Shown in pieces: positions 45,529-53,590 of a stretch of DNA of 64,000 bases. The notes beneath the pieces were generated by a model that saw nothing but the letters and a program-made list of their open reading frames with translations, did no database searches and was not told the origin of the DNA. This DNA comes from Burkholderia sp. Ax-1724 (GTDB lineage Bacteria > Pseudomonadota > Gammaproteobacteria > Burkholderiales > Burkholderiaceae), in assembly GCF_011752995.1 (NCBI RefSeq), contig NZ_VWWL01000017.1, positions 1 to 64,000 on the forward strand, given 5' to 3'. Each line of letters begins with the position of its first letter. Position 1 is the stretch's first letter. The position numbers were made by a program, and so were the translations under genes.

Positions 45529-45622
45529 GGAGACGTGGCCGAGAGGTCGAAGGCACTCCCCTGCTAAGGGAGCATCTGGGCCAAAACCTGGATCGAGGGT
45601 TCGAATCCCTCCGTCTCCGCCA
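45529..45622 (+). tRNA. tRNA-Ser(GCU)
   Basis: The acceptor stem GGAGACG (45529-45535) pairs with CGTCTCC (45612-45618), followed by the G discriminator and an encoded CCA. The anticodon arm CTCCC-CTGCTAA-GGGAG places the anticodon GCT, reading AGC and AGU serine codons. The T arm GAGGGTTCGAATCCCTC is perfect, and a long variable arm is present, as expected of serine tRNAs. A terminator follows at 45638. A degenerate integrase starts about 170 bases downstream, so this tRNA gene was probably used as an attachment site. Confidence 0.96.
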
Positions 45623-45637
45623 GAAATGGCGGCGAAA

Positions 45638-45668
45638 CCCCGTAAGTTTTAGGACTTACGGGGTTTTT
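45638..45668 (+). terminator. Rho-independent terminator after tRNA-Ser
   Basis: The perfect stem CCCCGTAAG / CTTACGGGG with an 8-base loop is followed by a T run. Confidence 0.9.
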
Positions 45669-45793
45669 GTTTTCTGGCCTTCATTTTTACCCATAGATGG
45701 TCTGGGCTTGCCTGTCCTCATCGACAACGGCTTTCACTGGCGAAGCGGCTCAATCATGGATCGAGTCAGGCGCGAGCGCAGTGGGCCGTCTCC

Positions 45794-46173
45794 TTGCCTG
45801 ATAGCAATGCGATGGGACTTCCTCACTGTGTGCCATTGCGCGATACCGCCTGCGAGCTCGTGAAGAAGGCGATGCAGACAGCAAAATACGGCTATCTTTT
45901 TCCGGGCGACAAAAAAAGGGCGCTCCGCTATCGAATATGGCGATGGTGGAGTTGCTTGATGGTATGGGTTATACCGACATCACGGTCCACGGTTTTCGCT
46001 CCACGTTTCAGGATTGGGCCGAGGAATATGGTGAGTATCCGGAGGTACTTGCCGACAAGGCGATCGCTCACAAGACGCTAACAAGGCGCGGTGTGCATAC
46101 CAGAGAGGAGACATGCATCTTTGCCGACGCAAATAGATCATCGATCCGGAGCGTATGGGTAGCCGCTTCGTGA
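45794..46173 (+). pseudogene. Remnant of a tyrosine-type integrase (frameshifted)
   Basis: Fragments of a P4-like phage integrase in two frames. The first, from about 45794, reads 'HCVPLRDTACELVKKA' and 'KYGYLFPGDKK'. The second, from about 45925, reads 'LSNMAMVELLDGMGYTDITV' and 'HGFRSTFQDWAEEYGEYPE', ending 'KAIAHK'. 'HGFRSTFQDWA' carries the conserved H-x-x-R of the catalytic region. The frame changes near 45925, and the C-terminal catalytic Tyr region is replaced by unrelated sequence after 'KAIAHK'. The N-terminal half is missing. It follows tRNA-Ser at a distance typical of integrated elements, so it marks an old insertion. Confidence 0.82.
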
Positions 46174-46269
46174 CTTCGTAACAGACTGGGCACAATCGGC
46201 CAGCAGACGACCTTCGCGGGCACCGAGGTTCGGACATCCAGACGTCCGTTGCGTCCTGAAGGCGGCCGT

Positions 46270-47214
46270 CTAAATCGCGAGTACAGCCCGAGTGCTCCCC
46301 GATGGATGGCTGGCAAGCAATGCAGCGCAGCGCTCCCGCAAGAAAGCATGCAACGCGTCAATCGCCGGCGACAGTTGCGCACGGTGTGCACAAATCAGGT
46401 GTAGGGGCGCCGGCTCGCAATACTCAGGGGGAAATAGCTGCACCAGTCGACCTGCCTTCAGATCGTCGATGAGGTCTAGCCGCGACTTGTAGACAAGACC
46501 TTCCCCAGCTACCGCCCAGCGACGGACTGCATCGGCATCGTCGCTGATGCGATTGCCTGTGACGGCCACGGTGCGCTCGCCGCCAGGCGGGGTAAAGCGC
46601 CAGCGTTCATGTATCTGCTCGCTCCAGACGTACCGAAGGCAGTTGTGTCGCCGCAGATCCTCAATTTTGGCCGGTGCGCCATGCCGTTCGAGGTATGACG
46701 GCGCGGCACACAATGCGCGTCGATTGTCGTCGACCAGTTTCATGGCCAGAAGAGACGAATCCGGCAGCGCTCCGTAGCGCACGACTGCGTCCAGCGGCTG
46801 GCGGATCAGGTCGGCCGCACGGTCGCTTATTTTCACGTGCAGCGATATACCAGGGTGCCGGTGCTGAAATTCATCCAGCCACGGTAACAGCAGGTTTCGA
46901 CCAAAGTCAGACGGCGCGGACAGCCGCAGCGGCCCGGACAGCGCCCCCCGGCCGTTGGCGAGAGCCTGCTGGCCTTGCTCCAGCGCGCCAATCATGACGC
47001 GCGCATGCGGCAGGTAACGCTCCCCGGCCTCCGAGAGTTGCATGCTGCGCGTGGACCGCGTGAACAGGCGCGTGTCCAATGCCTTTTCGAGCCGCTGAAC
47101 TGACGCACTCGCATGGGCGGGCGCGATATTCAGCTGGCGTGCCGCCTCAGAGAAGCTGCCGTAATCCACCGTGTGCACGAAGATCTGAACGTCATCGAGT
47201 CGAATCATTTTCAT
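46270..47214 (-). CDS. LysR-family transcriptional regulator
   Basis: A 314-residue LysR-type regulator: an N-terminal winged helix-turn-helix 'DDVQIFVHTVDYGSFSEAAR' with 'ASVQRLEKALDTRLFTRSTR', then a periplasmic-binding-like effector domain ('GPLRLSAPSDFGRNLLLPWL' to the C-terminus). It belongs to the subgroup that includes CrgA/DhcR-like regulators. It is divergent from an alcohol dehydrogenase gene, with only 91 bases between them, so it very likely controls that gene and itself. An inverted repeat in that gap (47249-47273) may be its operator. The inducer is unknown. Confidence 0.93.
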   Translation of the reverse strand: MKMIRLDDVQIFVHTVDYGSFSEAARQLNIAPAHASASVQRLEKALDTRLFTRSTRSMQLSEAGERYLPHARVMIGALEQGQQALANGRGALSGPLRLSAPSDFGRNLLLPWLDEFQHRHPGISLHVKISDRAADLIRQPLDAVVRYGALPDSSLLAMKLVDDNRRALCAAPSYLERHGAPAKIEDLRRHNCLRYVWSEQIHERWRFTPPGGERTVAVTGNRISDDADAVRRWAVAGEGLVYKSRLDLIDDLKAGRLVQLFPPEYCEPAPLHLICAHRAQLSPAIDALHAFLRERCAALLASHPSGSTRAVLAI

Positions 47215-47248
47215 TGAAATGCCGAAATTGTTTGGGCTCGGCGGGTAT

Positions 47249-47273
47249 TTATCTGTATATCGGCGAAAGATAA
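47249..47273. promoter_or_regulatory. Putative LysR operator
   Basis: TTATCT (47249-47254) and AGATAA (47268-47273) form a 6-base inverted repeat spaced by 13 bases, in the gap between the divergent lysR-type and alcohol dehydrogenase genes. This fits a LysR-type binding site. Confidence 0.5.
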
Positions 47274-47305
47274 CATGGTCTCAATCATCCTTGGAGACCA
47301 CGTTT

Positions 47306-48319
47306 ATGAAAGCCATCGGCTTCTATCAGAACCATCCCATCAGCCACCCGCAGGCGCTGCAGGATATCGAGCTACCGACGCCGGAACTGCGCGACTACGA
47401 TCTGCTGGTCGAAGTGAAGGCGGTATCGGTCAACCCGGTCGATACCAAAATCCGGCGCGGCGGAGATATTCCGGAAGGCGGTGCGCGCATCGCCGGCTGG
47501 GACGCGGCGGGAATCGTCCGCGCGACCGGTCCGCTGGTCACCCGCTTCAAGGCAGGCGACCGTGTCTGGTACGCGGGTGACATCAAGCGGCCCGGCAGCA
47601 ACAGCGAACTGCACGCCGTAGACGAACGCATCGTCGGACCCATGCCGACCTCACTGGACTTCGCCGCGTCCGCGTCGTTGCCGCTGACGACCATCACTGC
47701 GTGGGAGCTGCTGTTCGACCGTCTGCGTGTTCAGACCGCGGACCCGACCGACAACAACGTGCTGCTCGTCATTGGAGCGGCGGGCGGCGTCGGCTCGATT
47801 CTGACCCAACTGGCGCGCGAGTTGACCGGCATGACCGTCATCGGCACGGCCTCGCGGCCCGAAACCCGCGAGTGGGTGCTGGCCCATGGCGCACATTACG
47901 TCCTCGATCATCATCAGGACTGGGCACCCCAATTGGCCGCCCTCGGCATCGAGCACGTTAGCCACGTCGCCGGGCTGAACAACAGCGCCACCTATGTACC
48001 GCAAATTGCCGCCGTGCTGCGCCCGGAAGGCCAGTTTGCACTCATCGACGACCCGGCGGGTCTGGACATCGGGCCGTTCAAGGGGAAATCCATCTCGATT
48101 CACTGGGAGCTGATGTTCACCCGCGCGATGTTCACCACCGACACCCTCGCACGGCAACACGCCTTGCTGCGCCGCGCGGCGGAGCTGGTCGATCTGGGCC
48201 GCCTCAAGCACACGCTGACCCGACGCATTGACGGCATCAACGCTGCAGGTCTGATCGAGGCGCATGCGCTGGTCGAGGCGGGCAACATGATCGGCAAGGT
48301 CGTCGTCGCCAATCGCTGA
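47306..48319 (+). CDS. Zinc-type alcohol dehydrogenase / quinone oxidoreductase family protein
   Basis: A 337-residue MDR-superfamily oxidoreductase from the ATG at 47306, which has GGAG at 47293-47296. The GroES-like N-terminus reads 'LLVEVKAVSVNPVDTKIRRG' and 'GWDAAGIVRATGP'; the nucleotide-binding loop is 'VIGAAGGVGSILTQLAREL' near residue 157. It resembles the NADPH:quinone oxidoreductase-like, zinc-lacking 'ZBP1' group. A longer frame to 47219 overlaps the operator and is unlikely. It is followed 24 bases later by a GlcG-like gene, so they form an operon under the divergent LysR regulator. The substrate is unknown. Confidence 0.9.
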   Translation: MKAIGFYQNHPISHPQALQDIELPTPELRDYDLLVEVKAVSVNPVDTKIRRGGDIPEGGARIAGWDAAGIVRATGPLVTRFKAGDRVWYAGDIKRPGSNSELHAVDERIVGPMPTSLDFAASASLPLTTITAWELLFDRLRVQTADPTDNNVLLVIGAAGGVGSILTQLARELTGMTVIGTASRPETREWVLAHGAHYVLDHHQDWAPQLAALGIEHVSHVAGLNNSATYVPQIAAVLRPEGQFALIDDPAGLDIGPFKGKSISIHWELMFTRAMFTTDTLARQHALLRRAAELVDLGRLKHTLTRRIDGINAAGLIEAHALVEAGNMIGKVVVANR

Positions 48320-48343
48320 ACCCTTCTGACAACGAGCATAAAC

Positions 48344-48769
48344 ATGACATCGCAAATCATCAGCACGACAACGATCAGCCTGGAAGCTGCGCAGGCATTA
48401 CTGGCAGAAGCGCGACGCGCCTGCGCCGCGCGCGGGTTTGCCGCGACAATCGCCGTGACCGATGCCGGAGGTCACCTGCGCGCTTTCGAGCGCGCGGATA
48501 CCGCCCCGTTCCTTACCGTCGACGTTGCTATCGACAAGGCATGGACGGCCGCGTCGTTCGGTATGGCCACGCACCAATGGAATCAGTACATGGCCGAGCC
48601 CACCGTTGCCCCGCTGGCGCACCATCCGCGCCTGACGCCGGTCGGCGGTGGCGTACCGATCTTCCACGAAGGGCGTCTGGTGGGGGGCATCGGTGTTTCT
48701 GGCGGAACATCGGTTCAAGACCACGAGGCAGCTGAGGAAGCGCTGCGTCACGCAGGGTTTGAGCAATAA
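48344..48769 (+). CDS. GlcG/HbpS-family (DUF336) protein
   Basis: A 141-residue protein of the GlcG/HbpS family: 'LEAAQALLAEARRACAARGF' and 'AVTDAGGHLRAFERADTAP' followed by 'DVAIDKAWTAASFGMATHQW' and 'GVPIFHEGRLVGGIGVSGGT'. Members bind heme or cobalamin-type ligands or accompany oxidoreductases; the exact role is unknown. It starts 24 bases after the alcohol dehydrogenase gene, so it is likely translated from the same mRNA. No signal peptide is seen. Confidence 0.9.
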   Translation: MTSQIISTTTISLEAAQALLAEARRACAARGFAATIAVTDAGGHLRAFERADTAPFLTVDVAIDKAWTAASFGMATHQWNQYMAEPTVAPLAHHPRLTPVGGGVPIFHEGRLVGGIGVSGGTSVQDHEAAEEALRHAGFEQ

Positions 48770-49162
48770 GCCTGGAGTGTTGAGCGATCGCCTTGCCGTC
48801 AATCGACAAACGTCCACAAAAGCGGAACGGTTGCTCGTGAGGGACCGGCCTGGACGGCCGGATCATGCCGATAACTGCCGTTGAAGCTCTGGCGGCTCGA
48901 ACGGCGGCTTAGGGGCGCGAAGACCCATTCATTGACAGTGAGAAGTGCCATTCGCCGACGCTGGTTTGCGAATGGCAGCAAACCAATCTGCAGCCGACGC
49001 ACCATTCCTGTCGCCGAACATCGGCTATGGCCGAGTTTGAGATATTCGCCATCCTAAGCGTATGTCCGTCGTATCCCGGACCCGGACGTTGCAGCATTTG
49101 CGGTTCCAGGCAACGGCCCACGGATCTCGAGAACAGCGAACGGCCTATGCTCTGCGATCCGG
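48770..49162. other. Intergenic region, no gene recognised
   Basis: About 390 bases between the converging GlcG-like and MFS genes. It contains short open frames on both strands but no recognisable product. I could not identify a terminator or promoter with confidence. Confidence 0.4.
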
Positions 49163-50602
49163 TCAATGATTCAGTTCTTCCAGACGCATGCCATTGGTGC
49201 GCGGACCGAATAGTCCAATCGACAGCGCGACCACCAGCATGCAACCCGTGATGCCTGCGAATACGCCCACCACGCCAAAATCGCGCAGCAGCGCCGCGAT
49301 AAAGAAGCCCGAGAACATGGCACCGATGCGACTCGCCGAGTAGACGAGCCCGTTTGCGCGGCAGCGGATCGCCGTCGGAAACAGCTCGGCCTGGTAGGCG
49401 TGGTAGCACACCGAGATCGTCTGTCCTGCGAAGCTGATCAACACGCCCAGCGCGATCAGCAACGGCACCTCGCGCGTCTGCGCGAACGCGATCCCGCACG
49501 CGATCACGACCAGCGCGCCGCCGACGATCAGCCACTTTCGCTGGATGCGATCGGCGTAGAGCATCGACAGCAGCGGCCCGAGCGGCAACGCGAACGCAAT
49601 GATGAACGAATAGAGCAGACTCTTCGTGACCGTGATGCCCTGACCGATCAGCAGCGTCGGCACCCAGTTCGCGAAGCCGTAATAGCCGATCGCCTGACAG
49701 AGGTTGAACACGACGAGCATCAGAAAACGCGATCGATACGGCGGCTGCAGCAGTTCGGCGAACGACGCGTGGCGATGCCCGGGCTGCTCGACGACGGGCA
49801 GCGGCGGCGGCAACGGTTTGCGCGACTGCTGCGTCACGATCGTCTCGATCCGCGCGACAATCTTTTCGGCGCGTTGCGGCTGTCCATGCGATGCAAGCCA
49901 GCGCGGACTTTCCGGCACCGTGCGCCGGATGAACCACACGACGAGCGCGCCCGCCGATCCTGCCAGCACGACGATCCGCCAGCCGTCGATGCCGGACAGG
50001 GTGGTCGGTACGAGCCAGTACGACAGGATCGCGGCAATCGGCGCGGCGGTGAACATCACCATCTGGTTGAACGCCATCGCGCGGCCCCGCATATGTTGCG
50101 GCACGAGTTCGGTCACGTAACTGTCGATCGTGATGATCTCGACGCCGACGCCGATACCGGTCACGAAGCGCCAGAACAGCATCGCTTCGGGCGAGGTCTG
50201 GAAGGCCATGATCGCCGAGCCGATCGAATACCAGAGTAGCGAGACGGTAAACACGCTGCGCCGGCCGAAGCGGTCCGGCAGCCAGCCGAAGCAGAACGTG
50301 CCGACGAAGAGTCCGGAGAAGGTCGCGGCGATGAAGCCCGCGATGCCGTTCCAGCCGAACAGTGTGTGCGTGGTGGTCGCGAGCACGCCGCTTTTCGCCA
50401 TGCCGGGCGCGATGTAGCCGATGAAGATCAGATCGTAGATCTCGAAGAAGCCGCCGAGCGAGATCAGTAGTACGAGCATCCACAGATGCCGCGTGACCGG
50501 CAGGCGATCCATGCGCGCCGAGATTTCCGCGCCGGGCTGAACGCCGACGCGAACGGCCGGCGGAACGTGCGGGATGGCGCCCGCGGGAACGGTCTGCTGC
50601 AT
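49163..50602 (-). CDS. MFS transporter (sugar/aromatic acid:H+ symporter-like)
   Basis: From the ATG at 50602, preceded by a GGAGACACC ribosome binding site, the protein is 479 residues with about 12 membrane segments. The MFS loop 2-3 motif appears as 'GWLPDRFGRRSVFTVSL', the loop motif 'RGRAMAFNQMVMF' and the second-half motif 'YADRIQRKWLIVGG'. A cytoplasmic charged insert lies around 'ASHGQPQRAEKIVARIETIV'. The frame is open to 50662, but the extra residues lack support. It is 64 bases downstream of the CoA-transferase gene, so the two may be transported/metabolised-substrate partners. The substrate cannot be told from sequence. Confidence 0.9.
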   Translation of the reverse strand: MQQTVPAGAIPHVPPAVRVGVQPGAEISARMDRLPVTRHLWMLVLLISLGGFFEIYDLIFIGYIAPGMAKSGVLATTTHTLFGWNGIAGFIAATFSGLFVGTFCFGWLPDRFGRRSVFTVSLLWYSIGSAIMAFQTSPEAMLFWRFVTGIGVGVEIITIDSYVTELVPQHMRGRAMAFNQMVMFTAAPIAAILSYWLVPTTLSGIDGWRIVVLAGSAGALVVWFIRRTVPESPRWLASHGQPQRAEKIVARIETIVTQQSRKPLPPPLPVVEQPGHRHASFAELLQPPYRSRFLMLVVFNLCQAIGYYGFANWVPTLLIGQGITVTKSLLYSFIIAFALPLGPLLSMLYADRIQRKWLIVGGALVVIACGIAFAQTREVPLLIALGVLISFAGQTISVCYHAYQAELFPTAIRCRANGLVYSASRIGAMFSGFFIAALLRDFGVVGVFAGITGCMLVVALSIGLFGPRTNGMRLEELNH

Positions 50603-50666
50603 GGTGTCTCCTGATGTTATAAGCGATGGCATGTCTGACGAATGCATCACGGATGCGCTCATGCGC

Positions 50667-51737
50667 TTATGCGCTCGCGCGCGCCTTCAGCCGCGACAGA
50701 ATCTCCTGCGTGTGTTCGCCGACTCGCGCGAGCGCCTGACGCACGCCCGGCCGGCGGCCACCTAGCGTGATCGGCAGCAGCACGACGTCGGTGGTGCCGC
50801 CATCGTCGGTTTGCATCGGCACGAGACCGCCGCTCGCCTTCAGATGCGGATCGTCCATCAACTGGTCGGGACGCACGATCGGCGCGTACGGAATGCCGGC
50901 CGCTTCAAGCTTCGGCGCAAGCTCGTCGACGCGGTGATCCTTCAGGATCGCGCCGAGACAGGCGAGCAGTTCGGGACGCACGGCCACGCGCAATGCGTTG
51001 TCGGCGAAGCGCGGTTCCTGCGCGAGTTGCGGGCATTGCAGCACGTCGCACAGCGTGACGAACTGCTTGTCGCTGACCGCGCCGATGAACAGCTGCTCAC
51101 CGTGCGCCAGCGTGAACACGTCGTAGACGCTCCACGCCGACACGCGCGACGGCATTGGCGGCGGCGGCTCGCCGGTCATCGCGAACTGCTGCATGTGCTG
51201 CGACGACAGAAACACGCAGTTCTCGAACAGCGCGCTCTGCACTTCCTGGCCGCGCCCCGTCGATTCGCGTTCGCGCAGCGCCGCCAGTACGCCGATCGCG
51301 CCAAACATGCCGCCCATGATGTCGTTCACCGACGTACCCGCACGCAGCGGCCGGCCGGCGGGACCGGTCATGTAGGAGAGACCGCCCATCATCTGCACGA
51401 CTTCGTCGAGCGCGAGGCGCTTCTCGTACGGCCCCGGCAAAAAGCCCTTGTGCGACACATAGATCAGCCGCGAATTGCACGCCGACAGCGTGTCGTAGTC
51501 GAGCCCCATCCTGTGCATCAGACCGGGACGGAAGTTTTCGATCATCACGTCGCAGGTCCCGGCCAGATCGGCTGCGGTTTCGCGGCCTTCCGGCGTGCCG
51601 AGATCGATGACGACGCTTTTCTTGCTTCGATTGAACGAGCGGAAAAAGCCGATCCCGAGGCCCGGCAGCTTGCGCGTCCTGTCGCCGTCGGGCGGCTCGA
51701 TCTTGATCACTTCGGCGCCGAGATCGGCGAGGATCAT
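50667..51737 (-). CDS. CaiB/BaiF-family CoA-transferase, N-terminally truncated
   Basis: A family III CoA-transferase, 356 residues from the first ATG (51737): 'LADLGAEVIKIEPPDGDRTR', 'RSKKSVVIDLGTPEGRETA', 'PGLMHRMGLDYDTLSACNS', 'RPLRAGTSVNDIMGGMFGAI'. Family members normally begin about 20 residues earlier with a motif like 'VLDLTRVLAGP'. Here the preceding in-frame codons read 'ILTRPTCG' and meet a TGA, so the N-terminal motif is shortened or broken. It may be a pseudogene, or it may start at this internal Met. It would pair with the adjacent MFS gene in organic-acid catabolism, which is inference. Confidence 0.78.
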   Translation of the reverse strand: MILADLGAEVIKIEPPDGDRTRKLPGLGIGFFRSFNRSKKSVVIDLGTPEGRETAADLAGTCDVMIENFRPGLMHRMGLDYDTLSACNSRLIYVSHKGFLPGPYEKRLALDEVVQMMGGLSYMTGPAGRPLRAGTSVNDIMGGMFGAIGVLAALRERESTGRGQEVQSALFENCVFLSSQHMQQFAMTGEPPPPMPSRVSAWSVYDVFTLAHGEQLFIGAVSDKQFVTLCDVLQCPQLAQEPRFADNALRVAVRPELLACLGAILKDHRVDELAPKLEAAGIPYAPIVRPDQLMDDPHLKASGGLVPMQTDDGGTTDVVLLPITLGGRRPGVRQALARVGEHTQEILSRLKARASA

Positions 51738-51907
51738 GCCGCACGTCGGTCGGGTCAGAATTCAATCGGCGTTGACAGGCAATCGCTACTGCGCCCGCCT
51801 TGATTTTCATGCATGGCCCAAACGAGGGCGTGCAGCAAAGTGTTAGTGTCGGCGGGGTGTTCGGGGAGATTCAATACGCAGGCCCGTATGGTGATCGATG
51901 ACGTGCT

Positions 51908-52138
51908 GTGGACTACACGAGTTCGATGCCGTCGATGTCAACCAACCTTGTCAGTGTGTGGTGTCTACGCGTTACCAATTTTCCTCACGCCTGTAATCAC
52001 GTGGCTTTCTATATGGTTCTCATTATTCTTAGTCACTGTTTTGCCGCGCCTCTCTTCGCTGGGCAATATTTTAGTGTCTGGACCGGTTTCCTTTTTGCGA
52101 TGGGGATGTTTCTATTTGCAATGGCAGTTTTGAGTTGA
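51908..52138 (+). CDS. Short hydrophobic hypothetical open frame
   Basis: A possible 76-residue protein with two hydrophobic stretches, one around 'AFYMVLIILSHCFAAPLF' and another around 'FLFAMGMFLFAMAVL'. The DNA is AT-rich relative to the rest of the window. I do not recognise it, there is no convincing ribosome binding site before the ATG, and it lies inside island-like DNA, so it may not be expressed. It is listed for completeness. Confidence 0.25.
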   Translation: MDYTSSMPSMSTNLVSVWCLRVTNFPHACNHVAFYMVLIILSHCFAAPLFAGQYFSVWTGFLFAMGMFLFAMAVLS

Positions 52139-52263
52139 ACAGGAAGAAGATTGAAGTTGGCGGAGAGAGGTAGTCACAAGATCAAGTAATGTATTGCATT
52201 AAAAGTTTTTCGATAGTGATTTGCATCGTGGTGAGAAAATAATGCTAAAACATACCAATATGC

Positions 52264-52410
52264 TGCTCACGTTGTGAGTTCAGGCCGTATTGCTACGATT
52301 GCAACTTAACATGCGCCGCCCACGCTTCCATCATCGGGCGGCGCTGTTCCAGTAGGTGTAGGCCGCTTCAACCTTGTTCGTGACGGTATGCGCAAGCGAG
52401 GTCGCGCGCA
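52264..52410 (-). pseudogene. Tyrosine-integrase C-terminal remnant
   Basis: Reading the minus strand from 52410, one frame gives 'SLAHTVTNKVEAAYTY' and, after a one-base deletion, the next frame continues 'LEQRRPMMEAWAAHVKLQS' and a stop. This is the usual end of P4-like integrases (compare 'LAH..GNKVEAAY...DL...RRxMMEAWA'). The upstream catalytic part is not recognisable. It marks a second, inverted insertion event beyond the tRNA-Ser locus. Confidence 0.65.
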
Positions 52411-52544
52411 TACCCGCGCCGCAAGCAATCGCTGCTCGCGGCGTGGCGCATCGCCCGGGCTGACATGGCGACCGCGCCCTGCTGACAGAATCTGACAGGC
52501 CTCATCGCTATGATCGAAGCTCGACATTGACAAGGAGACCAGCG

Positions 52545-52961
52545 ATGAGCCATTCCGATTTCGGTTCATTCTTCGCGTTTCGGATCAGGGCTGTGGAAGC
52601 CCATGTCAGCGGCGATCCCGCACCGCTCGACCGACTCATGCCCAAGGTCGGCGACGCGAGTCTTCACATCCTGCGCGGTGACAGCGTGTTCGGCGTGGCC
52701 GAGATTGGCGCACGCTACATCAGCGACGTAGCCGTATTCGAGGCCGGCGGCAAGAGCCGCTTCGAGGTTCTGCAGCAGTCGGTGGACGACGAGTTGGCGT
52801 TCTGGACGGGCTATCAGATTGCGGCCGTCCGGTTGTCGGGGAGGGGGCATCCGATAGAGAGGCGGATTCGTGTCACTGATGTGTTCCGTCGGGTGGATGG
52901 CGCGGGAAAGCTGGTGCATCGGCATGCCGACGTTCCGCAGGCGCTTGGCGTGGGAAGCTGA
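52545..52961 (+). CDS. NTF2-like / SnoaL-fold (DUF4440) protein
   Basis: From the ATG at 52545, with AAGGAG at 52532-52537, the product is 138 residues. The composition and segments 'FEAGGKSRFEVLQQSVDDEL', 'AFWTGYQIAAVRLSGRGHPI' and 'RIRVTDVFRRVDGAGKLVHR' match the SnoaL/DUF4440 NTF2-like fold, which binds small hydrophobic ligands or acts in minor metabolic reactions. No catalytic residues can be assigned. A longer frame starts at 52527. It sits alone between integrase-like debris and a toxin locus, so it was probably acquired, but its GC content is near that of the genome. Confidence 0.8.
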   Translation: MSHSDFGSFFAFRIRAVEAHVSGDPAPLDRLMPKVGDASLHILRGDSVFGVAEIGARYISDVAVFEAGGKSRFEVLQQSVDDELAFWTGYQIAAVRLSGRGHPIERRIRVTDVFRRVDGAGKLVHRHADVPQALGVGS

Positions 52962-53289
52962 CGTCGCGGGGTATGGCCTGAAGAGCTCAACCTGCATCAC
53001 AAGATAGGGCCGATTCCGTACGAGCGGATGAGGATGGGTTTTCCTTACCACTTCGACAAGACGTTCAGGCCACCTGACTTCGAGCAGTTCGATTCGTTCG
53101 GAATGAGCCCCGGCCTCGCTGACGCTGATGTCGGCGAGGCCGGCCGTGAACGACTGGAATTCGAGAGCCGCTTCCTGGTACCGCTGAATCAAGTCTTTCT
53201 GGGGAGCGAATCCAGCTTTTCCGCGGATATCGTCGCGTGTTCGGGGGGAATGTGGCATCGAACCACCCTTCGCACGGGCAAAAATTAGA
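52962..53289. other. Region open on both strands, gene uncertain
   Basis: Between the NTF2-like gene and the immunity gene, both strands have long open frames. The minus frame (starting 53258) encodes 'KDLIQRYQEAALEFQSFTAG' and 'HPLVRNRPYLVMQVELFR'; it begins 31 bases after the immunity gene stop and could be a third gene of that locus. The plus frame (to 53288) encodes 'HFDKTFRPPDFEQFDSFGMS'. I recognise neither and cannot decide which, if either, is real. Confidence 0.35.
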
Positions 53290-53583
53290 TTACTCGCTCA
53301 GTAGGCGCTTCAGTTCGTCAAGGAATGACGCAGTCGTGTAACCCCATGGTTCGGGATCGACATAGAGACCATATATTGCATCAAAATTTTCATTCAGATT
53401 GCCGGAATGGTCTGATTTAAAACGATCAATCTCTTCCATAACTAATTTATGAAGGGCTTTGTCGCTCTCTTTTTTGAAGCACGAGACAATTTCCGGTACG
53501 TTGTCGCCCCATAAGTCAAAATCTTCATTGAAATAGCTATGAATCAAAAAATCCAGATTTGGGTAGGCCGATTCGGTTTTCAC
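53290..53583 (-). CDS. CdiI-like immunity protein
   Basis: A 97-residue acidic protein: 'SAYPNLDFLIHSYFNEDFDL', 'WGDNVPEIVSCFKKES' and a C-terminal 'PWGYTTASFLDELKRLLSE'. The 'YPNLxxLIxxYFxxDFDL' start resembles CDI-type immunity proteins. It starts 7 bases after the stop of the RNase A-like toxin gene, on the same strand, the usual layout of a toxin-immunity pair. Its base composition is visibly more AT-rich than the flanking genes, which suggests transfer. It should bind and block the neighbouring toxin in the cytoplasm; this is inferred from position and family resemblance, not shown. Confidence 0.7.
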   Translation of the reverse strand: MKTESAYPNLDFLIHSYFNEDFDLWGDNVPEIVSCFKKESDKALHKLVMEEIDRFKSDHSGNLNENFDAIYGLYVDPEPWGYTTASFLDELKRLLSE

Positions 53584-53590
53584 AGTAAGC

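Larger units (their letters stand above)
51738..52544. other. AT-richer intergenic region with an integrase fragment
   Basis: About 800 bases of lower GC than the flanks. It holds a 76-residue hydrophobic open frame (51908-52138 plus), with no good ribosome binding site and no recognised family, and a degraded integrase C-terminus on the minus strand (52321-52410). Nothing else could be assigned. Confidence 0.5.
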
